DNA from: Pseudomonas sp. H9
GTDB taxonomy: Bacteria; Pseudomonadota; Gammaproteobacteria; Pseudomonadales; Pseudomonadaceae
DNA length: 64,000 bases
Assembly (NCBI RefSeq): GCF_004353925.1
Contig: NZ_SMOK01000012.1
Location: 124,001 to 188,000 of the forward strand
Direction of reading: 5' to 3'
The position numbers and the translations under genes are program-made. The notes beneath the pieces were generated by a model, which was not told the origin of the DNA, searched no databases, and saw only the letters and a list, made by a program, of their open reading frames with translations. Shown in pieces: positions 1 through 8,815 of this stretch (position 1 is the first letter of the stretch; each line of letters begins with the position of its first letter).

Positions 1-6
1 GCTCAT
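1..6 (-). CDS. gyrB: gyrB, start codon only (cut by window edge)
   Basis: Reading leftwards from recF, its TGA stop is followed by AGGC and then ATG AGC, which runs off the window. Pseudomonas recF is followed directly by gyrB (DNA gyrase subunit B), whose protein begins Met-Ser, so these two codons are probably its start. Only two codons are seen; the call rests on position and conserved gene order. Confidence 0.6.
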
Positions 7-10
7 GCCT

Positions 11-1114
11 TCACTCCCGATGGTCGTGGGTCTGGGTGATACGGCCCTGTTCCACGTGGAACAAGGCAACTGGCGTTTCCGTCTGCCAGCCTTCCCTCAA
101 TAATTCGTGATCTACACAGGTGATAAACACCTGGCAGCGTAAGTCTTCCAACAAGCGACACAATGCGCGGCGGTGCTGCTCATCCAACTCGGACGGCAAG
201 TCATCCACAAGATAAATACATTGCCCGCGTCGAGCCTGGCTAACCAGGTGCCCCTGAGCAATTCGCAATGCACAGACCACAAGCTTCTGCTGGCCTCGAG
301 ACAAAATATCGGCAGCGTTGTTGGCGCCGAGTCTCAGACGTAAATCAGCACGTTGAGGTCCGGCCTGGGTATGCCCCATGTGCTGATCTCGTTGCAAGGA
401 AGAGGCGAGTACTTCACTGAGTTCCCGGTCCTTATCCCAGCCTCGGTAATAGCTCAGGGTCAGCCCTTCGAGCTCGACCAAATCGCTCAGGGTTCGCTCA
501 AAGACTGGCTTCAAGGCCTTGATGTAATTACGGCGGTATTCATCTATTTCAGCGCTGGCCAGGCACAGTTCCCGGTCCCAGGCCGCTTGCGAAACAGCGT
601 CAAGTGTACCATGCCGCAACCATGAGTTCCGCTGCCGCAAAGCCTTCTGCAGGCGCTGCCATGTGGCCATGAAGCGGGGTTCCACGTGGAACACGCCCCA
701 ATCAAGGAACTGGCGGCGGATTTTCGGTGCACCTTCAAGCAAGCGAAAGCTGTCAGGATTGATCAACTGCAGCGGCAGAATCTCAGCCAGTTGTGCAGCA
801 CTACGAGCATTCTGCCCGTCGATGCGAATGGTGAACTCGCCTTGCCGATCCCGCGATATCCCCAGGTTACTGCTGCCACCTTCACTGAGTTCGACCTGGC
901 CGAACACGGTGCAAGCGAGTTGCTCATACTGGATAACCGGTGTCAGTCGGGTACTGCGAAAGGAACGGGCCAAGCCCAGCAGATGCACCGCTTCCAGCAC
1001 ACTGGTTTTGCCGCTGCCGTTGGCGCCGTACAGAATATTAATGCGGGGGGAGGGAGAGAAGGTCACCGGGTGCAGGTTACGCACCGCGGTGACAGAAACG
1101 CGACTAAGGGACAT
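11..1114 (-). CDS. recF: DNA replication and repair protein RecF
   Basis: RecF is an SMC-like ATPase that binds single-/double-strand DNA junctions and, with RecO and RecR, loads RecA at gaps. The 367-residue protein has a Walker A loop GANGSGKTS at residues 30-38, an ABC-type signature around LSRGQQK and a Walker B ending LVDD in the C-terminal third. Length is normal for the family. It is the third gene of dnaA-dnaN-recF-gyrB, 19 bases after dnaN. The gene is unusual in carrying one perfect and one 15/16 ParB-binding palindrome inside its coding sequence. Confidence 0.97.
   Translation of the reverse strand: MSLSRVSVTAVRNLHPVTFSPSPRINILYGANGSGKTSVLEAVHLLGLARSFRSTRLTPVIQYEQLACTVFGQVELSEGGSSNLGISRDRQGEFTIRIDGQNARSAAQLAEILPLQLINPDSFRLLEGAPKIRRQFLDWGVFHVEPRFMATWQRLQKALRQRNSWLRHGTLDAVSQAAWDRELCLASAEIDEYRRNYIKALKPVFERTLSDLVELEGLTLSYYRGWDKDRELSEVLASSLQRDQHMGHTQAGPQRADLRLRLGANNAADILSRGQQKLVVCALRIAQGHLVSQARRGQCIYLVDDLPSELDEQHRRALCRLLEDLRCQVFITCVDHELLREGWQTETPVALFHVEQGRITQTHDHRE
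48..63. promoter_or_regulatory. parS site (perfect palindrome) inside recF
   Basis: TGTTCCACGTGGAACA is a perfect 16-base palindrome and matches the bacterial parS consensus bound by ParB. It lies in the C-terminal coding part of recF, about 3.8 kb from oriC. parA and parB are present at 11.4-13.0 kb. Confidence 0.92.
678..693. promoter_or_regulatory. parS site (15/16 match) inside recF
   Basis: GGTTCCACGTGGAACA differs from the perfect parS palindrome only at the first base. It lies 630 bases from the first parS, in the same gene. Paired parS sites near recF are in line with clustered origin-proximal sites in other pseudomonads. Confidence 0.85.
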
Positions 1115-1133
1115 CTAGCGTCTGCTGATCAAA

Positions 1134-2237
1134 TTACAGACGCATCGGCATGACAACGTAAGCGGAGTCGTCATTGTCAGCTTCCTGCAGCAAGGCACTG
1201 CTGTTGGAGTCCGACAGAATCAAACGAACTTGCTCAGTGGTCATAACGCCCAGTACGTCCAGCAAGTAGCTGACGTTGAAGCCGATTTCCAGCGAGCTAC
1301 CGTTGTAGTCGACGCTGATTTCTTCTTCCGCTTCTTCTTGCTCCGGGTTGTTCGCCTGGATTTTCAGCTGGGCATTGGCCAACTGCAGTCGAATACCACG
1401 GTACTTCTCGTTGGACAGAATGGCAGTCCGGCTGAACGCTTCGCGCAGAGCCTGACGATCACCGACCACCAGCTTGTCACCACCTTTAGGCAGCACGCGC
1501 TCATAGTCCGGGAACTTGCCATCGACCAGCTTGGAGGTGAAGGTGAATTCACCGGTGGTGGCTCGAATGTGGTGTTGCCCCAACACAATGCTGACTTTGC
1601 CATCGGGCTCGGTCAGCAAACGCGCCAGCTCAAGGATACCCTTGCGTGGCACGATGACCTGGTGGCGGTCTGCCTGACCAATGTCAGCGCTCATCGAGCA
1701 CATGGCCAAACGGTGACCGTCGGTAGCCACTGCCCGCAGGGTGTTGGTAGACACTTCCAGCAACATACCGTTGAGGTAATAACGCACATCTTGCTGGGCC
1801 ATCGCAAAGCTGGTGCGTTCGATCAGGCGGCGCAGACGGCTTTGCTCAAGGTTGCAGGTCAGCGAACCCGGGCCTTCTTCAACGGTCGGGAAGTCGTTGG
1901 CTGGCAGGGTCGACAGGGTGAAACGGCTACGTCCGGCTTTGACGACGATTTTTTGCTCATCGAGTTTGATGTCGATCAGCGCGTCGTTTGGCAAGCTCTT
2001 GCAAATGTCCATCAGCTTGCGTGCTGGTACGGTGATCTCGCCTGGCTCGGCAGGCTCTTCCAGTTGAACACGGCCAACCAGTTCCACTTCCAGGTCAGTA
2101 CCGGTCAGTGAAAGCTGCTGACCCTGAACAACCAGCAGTACGTTGGACAATACCGGCAAGGTCTGGCGGCGCTCGACGACGCCTGCGACCAGTTGCAGGG
2201 GTTTCAACAGGGCTTCGCGTTGAATGGTGAAATGCAT
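1134..2237 (-). CDS. dnaN: DNA polymerase III beta subunit (sliding clamp)
   Basis: DnaN forms the dimeric ring that tethers polymerase III and many repair proteins to DNA. The 367-residue product begins MHFTIQREALLKPLQ and ends in the MPMRL type of C-terminus usual for beta clamps; three consecutive clamp domains of about 120 residues fit the length. It lies between dnaA (39-base gap) and recF (19-base gap) on the same strand, so it is probably co-transcribed with both. Confidence 0.98.
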   Translation of the reverse strand: MHFTIQREALLKPLQLVAGVVERRQTLPVLSNVLLVVQGQQLSLTGTDLEVELVGRVQLEEPAEPGEITVPARKLMDICKSLPNDALIDIKLDEQKIVVKAGRSRFTLSTLPANDFPTVEEGPGSLTCNLEQSRLRRLIERTSFAMAQQDVRYYLNGMLLEVSTNTLRAVATDGHRLAMCSMSADIGQADRHQVIVPRKGILELARLLTEPDGKVSIVLGQHHIRATTGEFTFTSKLVDGKFPDYERVLPKGGDKLVVGDRQALREAFSRTAILSNEKYRGIRLQLANAQLKIQANNPEQEEAEEEISVDYNGSSLEIGFNVSYLLDVLGVMTTEQVRLILSDSNSSALLQEADNDDSAYVVMPMRL

Positions 2238-2276
2238 GGTCTAGTCCCTTGCCTTAATAAGCTGCGCTGACGCCAA

Positions 2277-3806
2277 TCACGTCGTCAGGGTCCGCAGCAG
2301 GTTCTTGTAGTCCTCGCGGATATCCGCGTCGGATTCCTTGAGCTCGTTGATCTTGCGGCACGCATGCAACACGGTGGTGTGGTCGCGGCCGCCAAACACA
2401 TCGCCGATTTCCGGCAGGCTGTGGTTGGTCAGTTCCTTGGACAGTGCCATGGCTACCTGACGTGGCCGAGCAACCGAACGTGAACGGCGCTTGGACAACA
2501 GATCAGAGATCTTGATCTTGTAGTACTCGGCAACGGTGCGCTGAATGTTATCCACACTCACCAGTTTGTCCTGCAGTGCCAGAAGATCCTTGAGCGATTC
2601 ACGAATCAGCTCGATGGTAATGTCACGCCCCATGAAGTGTGAGTGAGCGATAACCCGCTTCAGCGCACCTTCAAGTTCACGGACGTTGGAGCGAATGCGT
2701 TGGGCAATAAAGAAGGCGGCGTCGTGAGGCAGCTCTACTTTAGCCTGGTCGGCCTTCTTCATCAGAATCGCAACGCGGGTTTCCAGCTCTGGTGGCTCCA
2801 CCGCAACGGTCAGGCCCCAGCCAAAGCGCGACTTCAGGCGTTCTTCCAGCCCCTCGATTTCTTTCGGGTAACGGTCACTGGTCAGAATGACCTGCTGACC
2901 GCCTTCGAGCAAAGCGTTGAAGGTGTGGAAAAACTCTTCTTGGGAGCGCTCTTTACGGGCGAAAAACTGAATGTCATCGATCAGCAGTGCATCCACCGAA
3001 CGGTAGAAGCGCTTGAACTCATTGATGGCATTGAGCTGCAAGGCCTTAACCATATCCGCCACGAAACGCTCCGAGTGCAGGTAGACCACCTTGGCATTCG
3101 GATTCTTCTTGAGCAGATGGTTACCCACAGCATGCATCAAGTGCGTTTTACCAAGGCCTACACCGCCATAAAGGAACAGCGGGTTGTAGCCATGCTTGGG
3201 ATTGTCCGCCACCTGCCAGGCAGCAGCCCGCGCCAGTTGGTTGGACTTACCTTCGACGAAGTTCTCAAAGGTGAAGGTTCGGTTCAGGTAGCTGGTGTGC
3301 TTGAGTGCCCCTTCAACCTGCACCGTACGCTGCTCGGTCCGGCCACTGGGTGCCGGGGCAGTACCGGACTCACCCATAGCGTCGAAACTGTCACGCGAAG
3401 GCGTCTGTTCGGATTCGGTCACAGCGGGAGCGGCCGCAATCGCAGGTGCAACGACGGGCTCATTGACCACAGCTGCCTGTGCAGCTTGCGCGGCTTGTGC
3501 CTGAGACGCTGCTACTGCGGCAGCCAGCGGTGCATTAGGCGCTGCGCGTGGTGCCGAGCTGCGTCTGCTACCTATTAATAAGGAGAGGGCAGGCGCAATA
3601 CCGTTGCCGTGCTCACCTAACAGCTCGAGCAGGCGGCTCAGGTACTTTTCGTTGACCCAATCAAGAACGAAACGGTTAGGCGCGTAAACGCGCAACTCGT
3701 CGCCTTCGGCTTCGACCTGTAGCGGACGGATCCAGGTGTTGAATTGCTGGGCAGGCAGTTCATCGCGCAGAAGCTCTACGCACTGCTGCCAAAGTTCCAC
3801 TGACAC
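2277..3806 (-). CDS. dnaA: Chromosomal replication initiator DnaA
   Basis: DnaA binds the 9-base boxes at oriC, opens the AT-rich region and recruits the helicase. I chose the GTG at 3806 (protein MSVELWQQC..., 509 residues) rather than the upstream ATG at 3845, because AGGGG lies about seven bases ahead of it and pseudomonad DnaA starts this way. Domains: DnaB-binding N-terminus (about 1-85), a variable Ala/Pro-rich linker, AAA+ ATPase with Walker [10 protein letters not shown] near residue 210 and Walker [10 protein letters not shown], and the C-terminal DNA-binding signature [12 protein letters not shown] perfect DnaA box lies within the gene at 2558-2566, possibly adding to autoregulation (inference). 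Confidence 0.97.
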   Translation of the reverse strand: MSVELWQQCVELLRDELPAQQFNTWIRPLQVEAEGDELRVYAPNRFVLDWVNEKYLSRLLELLGEHGNGIAPALSLLIGSRRSSAPRAAPNAPLAAAVAASQAQAAQAAQAAVVNEPVVAPAIAAAPAVTESEQTPSRDSFDAMGESGTAPAPSGRTEQRTVQVEGALKHTSYLNRTFTFENFVEGKSNQLARAAAWQVADNPKHGYNPLFLYGGVGLGKTHLMHAVGNHLLKKNPNAKVVYLHSERFVADMVKALQLNAINEFKRFYRSVDALLIDDIQFFARKERSQEEFFHTFNALLEGGQQVILTSDRYPKEIEGLEERLKSRFGWGLTVAVEPPELETRVAILMKKADQAKVELPHDAAFFIAQRIRSNVRELEGALKRVIAHSHFMGRDITIELIRESLKDLLALQDKLVSVDNIQRTVAEYYKIKISDLLSKRRSRSVARPRQVAMALSKELTNHSLPEIGDVFGGRDHTTVLHACRKINELKESDADIREDYKNLLRTLTT

Positions 3807-3845
3807 GGATATCCCCTGAGTTGAAAGCCGGTGAGGCAAAAACAA

Positions 3846-4297
3846 GCGCCCATTGTACCGAGCAGAAGCTCAGTTATCCACATGCAGGTGCGTCAAGGAT
3901 GACGATAAATCAGCAGATTACTGGCCAAAATGACCTCTTTGCACTGTGAATAAGCTCTGTGGATAACCGCACTTGAGGTCTTTGCACAACTGGGGGCTGA
4001 AATCGGTGGATAACCTGCCTGTGCATAACTGCTCATTTGATCCACAGCTTTTCCGCGGCATCGGCACAGCCAGATCACCTTTTCTCGACAGGGTTTCAAT
4101 TCTCTGTACATAAGGTAAGACGTGGCCTGTAGCAGTTTATCCACAGATACTTGGCGCTTAAGCTTTATAAGTTTTACAGAAAAGCTTTAAATAATTCCTC
4201 TCTCTTTTTCTATGTCTAAGCATGTGGTGATGCCATTCCCAAGATCTCTCCCTGGTATAGAGGGGATTTCCGTCTATAAGGAAAAGCTGGTTGGAAA
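3846..4297. other. Chromosomal replication origin, oriC (dnaA-rpmH intergenic)
   Basis: This gene-free stretch holds perfect DnaA boxes at 3874-3882 (+), 3958-3966 (-) and 4137-4145 (+). Near-consensus boxes are TGTGAATAA at 3945, TGTGCATAA at 4020, TGATCCACA at 4038 and TGTACATAA at 4105. An AT-rich stretch, about 4146-4215, follows the last box and is the likely unwinding element. Position between dnaA and rpmH, and divergence of genes to either side, match the known pseudomonad oriC. A minus-strand open frame over 3893-4144 is accidental. Confidence 0.93.
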
Positions 4298-4326
4298 TTG
4301 ACCTATGGCCCCGCTTTCTCTAGAAT
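4298..4326 (+). promoter_or_regulatory. sigma-70-type promoter of rpmH
   Basis: TTGACC (4298-4303) and TAGAAT (4321-4326) are separated by exactly 17 bases and lie 60 bases before the rpmH start. This is the best promoter match in the dnaA-rpmH interval on the plus strand. Confidence 0.75.
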
Positions 4327-4386
4327 CGCCGATCTCTTAAAACGGGGGCCATTCCGGCCCGTTGTCGACGAACCAGGTAACACGCC

Positions 4387-4521
4387 ATGAAACGTACTTT
4401 CCAACCAAGCACCATCAAGCGCGCTCGCACTCACGGTTTCCGTGCCCGTATGGCCACCAAGAACGGTCGTGCCGTTCTGTCGCGTCGCCGTGCCAAAGGC
4501 CGTAAGCGCCTGGCAGTTTGA
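4387..4521 (+). CDS. rpmH: 50S ribosomal protein L34
   Basis: The 44-residue basic protein begins [15 protein letters not shown] and ends in GRKRLAV, the near-universal L34 sequence. It is a component of the large ribosomal subunit. It lies just downstream of oriC and just before rnpA, the conserved rpmH-rnpA pair. The gene is too short to appear among long reading frames but is unambiguous. Confidence 0.98.
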
Positions 4522-4537
4522 TTTTTCGGCACTGGTG

Positions 4538-4924
4538 GTGAGTCAGGACTTCAGTCGGGAAAAGCGTCTGCTTATACCCCGACATTTCAAAGCGGTCTTC
4601 GACTCCCCAACCGGCAAGCTGCTGATCCTTGCCCGCGAGAACGGTCTAGATCACCCCCGCCTGGGGCTTGTGATCGGAAAAAAGAGCGTCAAACTCTCCG
4701 TTCAACGCAATCGCCTGAAACGCCTGATGCGCGATTCGTTTCGCCTGAACCAGCATATGCTTGCAGGTTGGGATATCGTGATCGTCGCGCGCAAAGGGTT
4801 GGGCGAGATTGAAAACCCAGAATTGCACCAACATTTTGGCAAGCTCTGGAAGCGCCTCGCACGCAGTCGGCCCGCTCCAGCAGTGAACACCGACTCTGTG
4901 GGGGTAGACAGTCAAGATGCGTAA
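4538..4924 (+). CDS. rnpA: Ribonuclease P protein component
   Basis: RnpA is the small basic protein that partners the catalytic RNA in removing 5' leaders from tRNA precursors. The protein (128 residues from the GTG at 4538, [10 protein letters not shown]...) has the conserved [13 protein letters not shown] motif. The frame stays open upstream to 4442, inside rpmH, but that extension has no family resemblance. GTG at 4535 is an alternative start, and neither has a strong ribosome binding site, so translation may be coupled to rpmH. The stop overlaps yidD by eight bases. Confidence 0.93.
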   Translation: MSQDFSREKRLLIPRHFKAVFDSPTGKLLILARENGLDHPRLGLVIGKKSVKLSVQRNRLKRLMRDSFRLNQHMLAGWDIVIVARKGLGEIENPELHQHFGKLWKRLARSRPAPAVNTDSVGVDSQDA

Positions 4925-5162
4925 ACTGGCACTCGTTCCGATCCAGTTTTACCGTTACGCCATTAGTCCTCTGATGGCCAGTCACTGTCGTTTCTACCCC
5001 AGTTGCTCCTGTTACGCATTGGAAGCCATCGAAAACCATGGTCTTTTACGTGGCGGGTGGCTAACCGTTCGTCGCCTGGGGCGTTGTCATCCGTGGAATG
5101 CCGGCGGTTATGACCCGGTTCCGCCAGCTCCCTCTTCCCGTTCTTCTTCGATAGCCGAGTAA
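4917..5162 (+). CDS. yidD: Membrane protein insertion efficiency factor YidD
   Basis: YidD is a small membrane-associated protein linked with YidC-dependent insertion of membrane proteins. The 81-residue product has the family core [14 protein letters not shown] with its conserved cysteines and a basic, amphipathic N-terminus. Its ATG lies inside the end of rnpA, and yidC follows two bases after its stop, a tightly coupled rnpA-yidD-yidC unit. Confidence 0.95.
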   Translation: MRKLALVPIQFYRYAISPLMASHCRFYPSCSCYALEAIENHGLLRGGWLTVRRLGRCHPWNAGGYDPVPPAPSSRSSSIAE

Positions 5163-5164
5163 TC

Positions 5165-6847
5165 ATGGATATTAAACGCACGATCCTGATCGTCGCCCTG
5201 GCAATCGTGTCCTACGTCATGGTTCTGAATTGGAACCAAGACTACGGCCAGGCTGCCCTGCCGACTCAGAATACTGCTGCCAGCAACGTTGCACCGGCCT
5301 TGCCGGACACCGCGCAGGCCGGCAACACTGGCGCCAGCGCCGATGTGCCGAGCGCCAACGCTGAATCCAGCCCTGCCGAACTGGCGCCGGTTGCCATCAG
5401 CAAAGACCTGATTCGGGTCAAAACTGATGTGCTCGACCTGGCTATCGATCCAAACGGTGGTGACATCGCCCAGCTGATGCTGCCTAAGTATCCGCGCCGC
5501 CAGGATCATCCGGACATTCCGTTCCAGCTGTTTGACAACGGCGGCGAGCGTACCTATCTGGCTCAAAGCGGCCTGACCGGCACCAACGGTCCGGATGCCC
5601 GCCCAAGCGGTCGCCCTCTGTACGCGGCAGATCAGAAAAGTTATCAACTGGCTGACGGTCAGAACCAACTGGTCGTCGACCTGAAGTTCAGCGATAACGG
5701 GGTTAACTACATCAAGCGCTTCAGCTTCAAGCGTGGTGAGTACGACCTGACCGTTACCTACTTGATCGACAACCAGAGCGCGCAGCCCTGGAGCGGTAAC
5801 CTGTTCGCGCAATTGAAGCGCGACGCCAGCTCGGATCCATCTTCGAGCACCGCAACTGGTACCGCGACCTACCTGGGTGCGGCCCTGTGGACAAGTTCGG
5901 AACCCTACAAAAAAGTGTCGATGAAAGACATCGACAAGGGAAATCTGAAAGAAAATGTAACCGGTGGCTGGGTAGCCTGGCTGCAGCACTACTTCGTGAC
6001 TGCCTGGATCCCGAACAAGTCTGAGAACAACATTGTTCAGACGCGTAAAGACAGCCAAGGTAACTACATCATCGGTTTCACCGGCCCGGCACTGAACGTA
6101 GCGCCTGGCGCCAAAGGCGAAACCAGCACCATGCTGTACGCTGGTCCGAAGATTCAGGACAAGCTCAAAGAGTTGTCCCCAGGTCTGGAACTGACGGTCG
6201 ACTACGGCATTCTGTGGTTCATCGCTCAGCCAATCTTCTGGCTGCTGCAACATATCCACAGCCTGCTCGGCAACTGGGGCTGGTCGATCATCGTCCTGAC
6301 CATGCTGATCAAGCTGCTGTTCTTCCCGCTGTCTGCCGCCAGCTACAAATCGATGGCGCGCATGCGTGCCGTGGCACCGAAACTGGCTGCCCTGAAAGAA
6401 CAACATGGCGATGATCGGCAGAAGATGTCGCAAGCCATGATGGAGCTGTACAAGAAAGAGAAGATCAACCCGCTGGGCGGCTGCTTGCCGATCCTGGTGC
6501 AAATGCCGGTCTTCCTCTCGCTGTACTGGGTATTGCTGGAAAGCGTCGAGATGCGTCAGGCGCCATGGATGTTCTGGATCACTGACCTGTCGATCAAGGA
6601 TCCGTTCTTCATTCTGCCGATCATCATGGGCGCGACCATGTTCATTCAGCAGCAGTTGAACCCGACGCCGCCGGATCCGATGCAGGCCAAGGTGATGAAG
6701 ATGATGCCGATCATTTTCACCTTCTTCTTCCTGTGGTTCCCGGCTGGTCTGGTGCTGTACTGGGTTGTGAACAACTGCTTGTCGATCGCACAGCAGTGGT
6801 ACATCACTCGCAGCATCGAAAAGGCTACCAAGAAAGCCGCTGCTTAA
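5165..6847 (+). CDS. yidC: Membrane protein insertase YidC
   Basis: YidC inserts and folds inner-membrane proteins, alone or with SecYEG; ATP synthase subunit c is a known client in E. coli. The 560-residue protein has an N-terminal transmembrane segment (about residues 5-22), a large periplasmic domain, then the conserved insertase core from about residue 345 with FFPLSAASYKSM, PLGGCLPILVQMP and further membrane helices. The length is typical of gammaproteobacteria. A hairpin terminator follows. Confidence 0.98.
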   Translation: MDIKRTILIVALAIVSYVMVLNWNQDYGQAALPTQNTAASNVAPALPDTAQAGNTGASADVPSANAESSPAELAPVAISKDLIRVKTDVLDLAIDPNGGDIAQLMLPKYPRRQDHPDIPFQLFDNGGERTYLAQSGLTGTNGPDARPSGRPLYAADQKSYQLADGQNQLVVDLKFSDNGVNYIKRFSFKRGEYDLTVTYLIDNQSAQPWSGNLFAQLKRDASSDPSSSTATGTATYLGAALWTSSEPYKKVSMKDIDKGNLKENVTGGWVAWLQHYFVTAWIPNKSENNIVQTRKDSQGNYIIGFTGPALNVAPGAKGETSTMLYAGPKIQDKLKELSPGLELTVDYGILWFIAQPIFWLLQHIHSLLGNWGWSIIVLTMLIKLLFFPLSAASYKSMARMRAVAPKLAALKEQHGDDRQKMSQAMMELYKKEKINPLGGCLPILVQMPVFLSLYWVLLESVEMRQAPWMFWITDLSIKDPFFILPIIMGATMFIQQQLNPTPPDPMQAKVMKMMPIIFTFFFLWFPAGLVLYWVVNNCLSIAQQWYITRSIEKATKKAAA

Positions 6848-6865
6848 TGGGTTAGCCAGCTAACC

Positions 6866-6896
6866 TGTGGATAAACGCCCCCTCGTGGGGCGTTTT
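6866..6896 (+). terminator. Rho-independent terminator after yidC, with overlapping DnaA box
   Basis: AACGCCCC-CTCGT-GGGGCGTTTT (about 6874-6895) is a GC-rich hairpin with a T run just after the yidC stop. A perfect DnaA box (TGTGGATAA, 6866-6874) abuts it. Confidence 0.82.
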
Positions 6897-6930
6897 GCTA
6901 TCTGTCGTTTTTGTCGTGAGGCCTTCGAGC

Positions 6931-8301
6931 ATGAACACTGTGCGTGAAACCATCGCCGCCATCGCTACCGCCCAAGGACGCGGGGGCGTAGGGATCGTCA
7001 GGCTTTCTGGCCCTCTGGCGCAGCAGGCGGGCCTGGCCATCTGCGGCCGTACGCTGACGCCACGGCACGCCCATTACGGGCCGTTTCGTGCCGACGATGG
7101 ATTGGTCATCGATGAAGGTATTGCACTGTATTTCCCCGGGCCGAATTCTTTTACCGGTGAAGACGTGTTGGAACTGCAGGGCCATGGCGGACCGGTAGTG
7201 CTGGATATGCTTTTGCAGCGCTGTGTACAACTGGGCTGCCGTTTGGCGCGTCCGGGTGAATTCAGTGAGCGGGCGTTTCTCAACGACAAGCTTGACTTGG
7301 CCCAGGCTGAAGCCATTGCCGATCTTATCGAAGCCAGTTCTGCACAGGCTGCTCGCAATGCGCTGCGCTCGCTGCAAGGTGAGTTTTCCCGCCGTGTGGA
7401 TAACCTGACCGAGAAGTTGATCAGCCTGCGCATCTATGTCGAGGCTGCTATCGACTTCCCTGAAGAGGAAATCGACTTTCTCGCGGATGGCCATGTACTG
7501 AGCATGCTCGATGAGGTGCGCACGAACTTGTCCACAGTGCAGCGCGAGGCCGGGCAGGGCGCGTTGTTACGCGATGGTATGACAGTGGTGATTGCCGGAC
7601 GACCGAATGCCGGTAAATCGAGCTTGCTCAACGTAATGGCGGGCCGTGAAGCTGCAATTGTCACCGACATCGCCGGTACTACCCGGGATATTTTGCGCGA
7701 ACATATCCACATCGATGGGATGCCGTTGCACGTGGTCGACACTGCCGGTCTGCGCGATACCGACGACCATGTGGAAAAAATTGGTGTGGAGCGTGCACTC
7801 AAGGCCATCAATGAGGCTGATCGGGTGCTGCTGGTGGTCGATTCGACCGCACCCGAAGCCAGTGACCCGTTTGCACTGTGGCCCGAGTTCCTCGATCAGC
7901 GCCCCGATCCCGCCAAAGTTACGCTGATTCGTAACAAGGCCGATCTCAGTGGCGAGCCGGTGGTGATGGAACATAGCGAGGATGGCCACGTCACCATTAC
8001 CCTTAGCGCCAAGGATACCGACATGGGCCTTGAGCTGCTGCGTGAGCACCTGAAGGCCTGCATGGGCTACGAACAGACGGCGGAAAGCAGTTTCAGTGCG
8101 CGTAGACGCCACCTGGAGGCGTTACGTCAGGCCAGCGCACATCTGGAACACGGTCGTGACCAATTGACCTTGGCCGGGGCCGGAGAGCTGCTCGCTGAAG
8201 ATTTGCGTCAGGCACAGCAAGCCTTGGGTGAAATTACCGGCGCCTTCAGCTCCGATGACCTGTTGGGACGCATCTTCTCCAGCTTCTGCATCGGCAAGTA
8301 G
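6931..8301 (+). CDS. mnmE: tRNA modification GTPase MnmE
   Basis: MnmE (TrmE) works with MnmG to make the 5-carboxymethylaminomethyl group on wobble uridine-34 of several tRNAs. The 456-residue protein has an N-terminal formyl-folate binding domain, a G domain with [21 protein letters not shown] and NKAD, and the essential C-terminal FCIGK. The ATG at 6931 gives [19 protein letters not shown], the family start; the frame is open 36 bases upstream without resemblance. The MnmG partner lies next, across an origin-like spacer. Confidence 0.98.
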   Translation: MNTVRETIAAIATAQGRGGVGIVRLSGPLAQQAGLAICGRTLTPRHAHYGPFRADDGLVIDEGIALYFPGPNSFTGEDVLELQGHGGPVVLDMLLQRCVQLGCRLARPGEFSERAFLNDKLDLAQAEAIADLIEASSAQAARNALRSLQGEFSRRVDNLTEKLISLRIYVEAAIDFPEEEIDFLADGHVLSMLDEVRTNLSTVQREAGQGALLRDGMTVVIAGRPNAGKSSLLNVMAGREAAIVTDIAGTTRDILREHIHIDGMPLHVVDTAGLRDTDDHVEKIGVERALKAINEADRVLLVVDSTAPEASDPFALWPEFLDQRPDPAKVTLIRNKADLSGEPVVMEHSEDGHVTITLSAKDTDMGLELLREHLKACMGYEQTAESSFSARRRHLEALRQASAHLEHGRDQLTLAGAGELLAEDLRQAQQALGEITGAFSSDDLLGRIFSSFCIGK

Positions 8302-8764
8302 ATTTCTTATCCACAGTCGGGCCTGCAATGGGCCCGGCTGCTGTCTTTCTTCCCTCACTTTTTTCTTCCTGCCAGGACAGCCGTGTGCTGATCCTGCGAT
8401 TTCGCCTGCGTGGCTATCCACAAATCTGTGAAATAAGCCCTGTGGAAAACTCACCTTCAGCTCCGTTGATAACTGGCCTTCAAGCCTGAAGATAACCGTG
8501 CCTGTGCGTAAGTGGCTGTTTAATCCACAGGCTTAAGTCGCTTATCCAGAACGCTCATGGGCAGTAGATCACAGGGTTTAAAATCGCTGTACACAATGTA
8601 AATTAAGGGCTACAGCACTTTATCCACAGAATGGTGGGTGTATAAGAATAAACATAAAAACAAAGCTTTTATAAAATTTTCTCTTTTAATTTCTATTGCT
8701 CGCCACTCATCCACAGGCTGGTTAAATTTTGTGCAAAAGGTTCCTTTAGAGAGGGGTAATTCCC
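8302..8764. other. Second origin-like region (mnmE-mnmG intergenic)
   Basis: This gene-free stretch of about 500 bases has perfect DnaA boxes at 8307-8315 and 8620-8628. Near-consensus boxes are CTATCCACA 8414, TGTGCGTAA 8503, TAATCCACA 8521, TTATCCAGA 8542 and TCATCCACA 8707. It has an AT-rich tract at about 8640-8700. It parallels oriC: elements at relative offsets 0, 18, 71, 85 and 117 match in both regions, and 8572-8629 is identical to 4089-4146 at 44 of 58 positions without gaps. Origin-like sequence here has been noted in other pseudomonads; whether it fires cannot be told from sequence. Confidence 0.8.
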
Positions 8765-8770
8765 TATACT
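8765..8770 (+). promoter_or_regulatory. Probable -10 element for mnmG
   Basis: TATACT lies 46 bases before the mnmG start. The matching -35 is poor (TTCCTT, 18 bases upstream), so this is a weak promoter call at the end of the origin-like region. Confidence 0.45.
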
Positions 8771-8815
8771 TGTGCGTTATCCCTATCTATTCCCGAAACA
8801 GGCACGAGGTGCGTG

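Noticed and set aside
3893..4144. Open frame on the minus strand across oriC
   Set aside because: It lies over DnaA boxes and has no family resemblance.
5108..6502. Long antisense frame within yidC (464 codons)
   Set aside because: High-GC codon use leaves long open antisense frames; the same occurs across atpA, glmS, mnmG and benD-catB. None resembles a family.
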